NCBI GenBank assembly: GCA_002449135.1
Contig: DKCH01000045.1
Coordinates: forward strand, 6,480-22,023
Origin: Caryophanales bacterium UBA6879
GTDB taxonomy: Bacteria > Bacillota_I > Bacilli_A > RFN20 > CAG-288
Length of the DNA: 15,544 bases
Direction of reading: 5' to 3'
The translations under genes were made by a program, and so were the position numbers. The notes under the pieces are model-generated. The model saw nothing but the letters and a program-made list of their open reading frames with translations, was not told the DNA's origin and made no database searches. Below, piece after piece: positions 13,529 through 15,544 of this stretch; the first letter of the stretch is position 1; the number at the start of each line of letters is the position of its first letter.

Positions 13529-15544
13529 CACTTGTTTCATAGAAAGAGATATTCTCTTTCTTTTTTTATCAATACCAATAACTTTCACTTTAACTATATC
13601 ACTAATATGAACAAAATCAGGAATGTTTTTAATAAATTGTTTATTAGAAATCTCAGAAATATGGACTAAACCATCAACATGGACCCCAATATCAACAAAG
13701 AAACCAAAATCCATAATATTTCTAACAGTTCCTTCTAAAATCATCCCTTCTTTTAAATCATCAATTGAAGTAATATTGCTCTTTAATTGAGCTTTTACAA
13801 CTTTAGTACGTGGGTCTCTAGCTGGTTTAATAAGTTCATTTACAATGTCTTTTAAAGTAAGATAACCAACACTTAGTTTTTGGGATAAAACCTCAATTTC
13901 GCTATCATTTAAAGCCCCAGCAACCTTTTTAGCATCATTTAAATCATTAACTTTTAATTCTTTTAATAATTTTAATGTTACTGGATAAGATTCAGGATGA
14001 ATAGAAGTGGAATCTAAAGGATTTGTCCCATCAGTAATTCTTAAGAACCCTGCAGCATTTAAAAAGGCTTTAGGACCAAATTTCTTAACCTTCTTTAAAT
14101 CTTCTCTAGATTTAAATTTACCATTAGATAAACGATATTCAACAATTTCGTTAGCTAAGGCAGGACCTATTCCTGAGACATAAGACAATAAAGACTTTGA
14201 AGCGTAGTTTACATTAACACCTACCTTATTAACACAATCTTCTACAACACCTTTTAAGGCATTAGCTAACTTTACTTGATTCATATCATATTGATATTGA
14301 CCAACTCCAATTGATTCAGGAGCAATTTTAACTAATTCAGAAAGTGGATCAATTAAACGTCTAGCAATACTAACAGCACTTCTTAATGCTACATCGTAAT
14401 CAGGAAATTCTAATTGCGCATCTTTACTAGCGGACCAAATTGAAGCTCCAGCTTCATTTACAATAACTAAATCCACATCTTTTAAATCTTTAATAGTTTC
14501 CATAATAAAAGCTTCAGATTCTCTTGAGGCTGTTCCATTACCTAAAGCTATATATTTAACCTTAAATTTAGTTAAAATATTTAAAAGTTCATTTCTATCC
14601 TTTTCAATTTGCTCAGCATTTTTATGAATAGTAACAAATGTTTTACCAGTATAAATAACTTTTCCAAATTCATTAACTATTGCTAATTTACAACCATTTG
14701 TATAGCCAGGATCAAAGCCTAAAACAACGCTAGATTTTAATGGAGCTACCATTAATAATTCTTCTAAATTTACTTTAAAGGTCTCAATAGATGAATCTTC
14801 AGCCTTTGTAAATAAATCATTATAAACATCATTAAAAACAGATGGATAAATGAGCCTTTTTAAAGAATCAGTAATCATTTGAGTTAACAATTCAAAATAA
14901 GGTGAATTCTTTTTAATCTCCAGCTTAGAAATTTCACTTAAAACATATTCTTCATCTAATGAAATAGTTTTGGATAAACATTTTTGTTTTTCGCCTCTAA
15001 AAATTGCTAAAACCTGATGTGGTTTAACTTTAGAAACTAAGCAAGAAAAATTATCATAATTGTTGTAAGTATCTTTTTCTGGCTTTGAAACTAATTTTGC
15101 CTCTAATTTACCTTCACTATATATAAGCTTTTTAATAAAAGTACGATAGTTTTCTTTATCAGAAATTTCTTCAGCTAAAATATCTAAAGCCATACTTATA
15201 GCTTTTTTAGTATCGGTAACCTTATTTTCTTCATTAAGGTATTTTTTAGCTTCTAATTCTAAGTTTCCAGTTAAATCAGTTTTGATAAATTTAGCTAATG
15301 GGGCTAAACCAGCTTTAATAGCAATTTGTCCTCTAGTTTGCCTTTTAGGTTTATAAGGACGATAAATATCTTCAAGTTCAGCTAAAACTAAGGTATCTTC
15401 TATCTTTTTAGATAGTTCATCAGTTAATTTACCTTGTTCTTTAATTGAAGATAAAATAGTATTTTTACGTTCTTCAAGCTTTCTTAAATAGTCTAAACGT
15501 TCCGCTAATTTTCTTATTGTTACATCATCTAAATTATTAGTAAC
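13526..15544 (-). CDS. tex: Transcription accessory protein Tex (5' end outside window)
   Basis: Tex is a cytoplasmic nucleic-acid-binding protein related to eukaryotic Spt6. The minus frame is open to the window edge, giving 672 residues; the true start lies beyond 15544. The upstream part reads LRKLEERKNTILSSIKEQGK and LEDIYRPYKPKRQTRG, typical of the Tex N-terminal helical region. The first in-frame ATG inside the window (15193) is therefore internal. Numbering from 15544, the order is: helical N-domain, YqgF/RNase H-like domain (about 270-390, with GFDPGYTNGCKLAI), helix-hairpin-helix repeats (about 450-505, SYVSGIGPALANEIV and FKSREDLKKVKKFGPKAF), and an S1 RNA-binding domain (about 599-670, GTVRNIMDFGFFVDIGVHVD). 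Compared with Bacillus Tex (about 720), some 45 residues are missing. It is 10 bases upstream of asp23 and probably heads or belongs to the same operon. Confidence 0.96.
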   Translation of the reverse strand, partial: VTNNLDDVTIRKLAERLDYLRKLEERKNTILSSIKEQGKLTDELSKKIEDTLVLAELEDIYRPYKPKRQTRGQIAIKAGLAPLAKFIKTDLTGNLELEAKKYLNEENKVTDTKKAISMALDILAEEISDKENYRTFIKKLIYSEGKLEAKLVSKPEKDTYNNYDNFSCLVSKVKPHQVLAIFRGEKQKCLSKTISLDEEYVLSEISKLEIKKNSPYFELLTQMITDSLKRLIYPSVFNDVYNDLFTKAEDSSIETFKVNLEELLMVAPLKSSVVLGFDPGYTNGCKLAIVNEFGKVIYTGKTFVTIHKNAEQIEKDRNELLNILTKFKVKYIALGNGTASRESEAFIMETIKDLKDVDLVIVNEAGASIWSASKDAQLEFPDYDVALRSAVSIARRLIDPLSELVKIAPESIGVGQYQYDMNQVKLANALKGVVEDCVNKVGVNVNYASKSLLSYVSGIGPALANEIVEYRLSNGKFKSREDLKKVKKFGPKAFLNAAGFLRITDGTNPLDSTSIHPESYPVTLKLLKELKVNDLNDAKKVAGALNDSEIEVLSQKLSVGYLTLKDIVNELIKPARDPRTKVVKAQLKSNITSIDDLKEGMILEGTVRNIMDFGFFVDIGVHVDGLVHISEISNKQFIKNIPDFVHISDIVKVKVIGIDKKRKRISLSMKQV

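Noticed and set aside
15191..15193. ATG as the start of tex
   Set aside because: The frame stays open upstream to the window edge, and the 117 codons there encode recognisable Tex N-terminal sequence, so this ATG is internal.

Overview
The window looks like an ordinary stretch of core chromosome from a very AT-rich, low-GC member of the Firmicutes (Bacilli / Erysipelotrichia / Mollicutes-related side). The evidence is the set of Gram-positive marker genes (Asp23/Gls24 family, YqeH, YqeK, RsfS), the strong AT bias, and gene order resembling Bacillus. The code is standard: Trp is TGG where checked. Of the 16 genes, 11 stop with TAA, 4 with TAG and 1 (asp23) with TGA, so this is not a UGA=Trp mycoplasma. 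The genus cannot be named from the sequence.

Plus strand, 1-2238: a co-directional run of yqeH (3' end only), a YqeK-type HD hydrolase with an unusual N-terminal half, rsfS and mtnN, ended by a clear intrinsic terminator at 2244-2273. The first three belong to the conserved ribosome-assembly / NAD-associated cluster of Firmicutes (yqeH-aroE-yhbY-nadD-yqeK-rsfS in Bacillus), here with the middle genes missing or fused.

Minus strand, 15544 down to 2378: twelve genes transcribed toward the first block. In order of transcription they are tex (5' end outside the window), asp23, nusB, xseA, xseB, dxs, recN, dinB, xerD, deoB, a lipoprotein substrate-binding protein and an ABC permease. From tex to dxs the genes are spaced by at most 15 bases or overlap, so one polycistronic transcript is likely. 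asp23-nusB-xseA-xseB-dxs-recN keeps the Bacillus order but lacks folD, ispA, tlyA and argR/ahrC. dinB and xerD overlap by 11 bases. deoB and the lipoprotein gene have their own candidate promoters. A strong hairpin separates the lipoprotein from its permease.

Together the genes cover transcription and ribosome assembly (tex, nusB, rsfS, yqeH), DNA repair and chromosome resolution (xseAB, recN, dinB, xerD), isoprenoid precursors (dxs), nucleoside and methyl-cycle salvage (deoB, mtnN) and a two-gene NitT/TauT-type importer with no ATPase in view. I found no mobile element, CRISPR array, tRNA or rRNA, and no stretch over 300 bases without a gene. I do not see a novel defence or mobile system. 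The points most worth a second look are the YqeK protein with an eroded NadD-like N-terminus, the order-preserving compaction of two conserved clusters, and several starts without a Shine-Dalgarno sequence.
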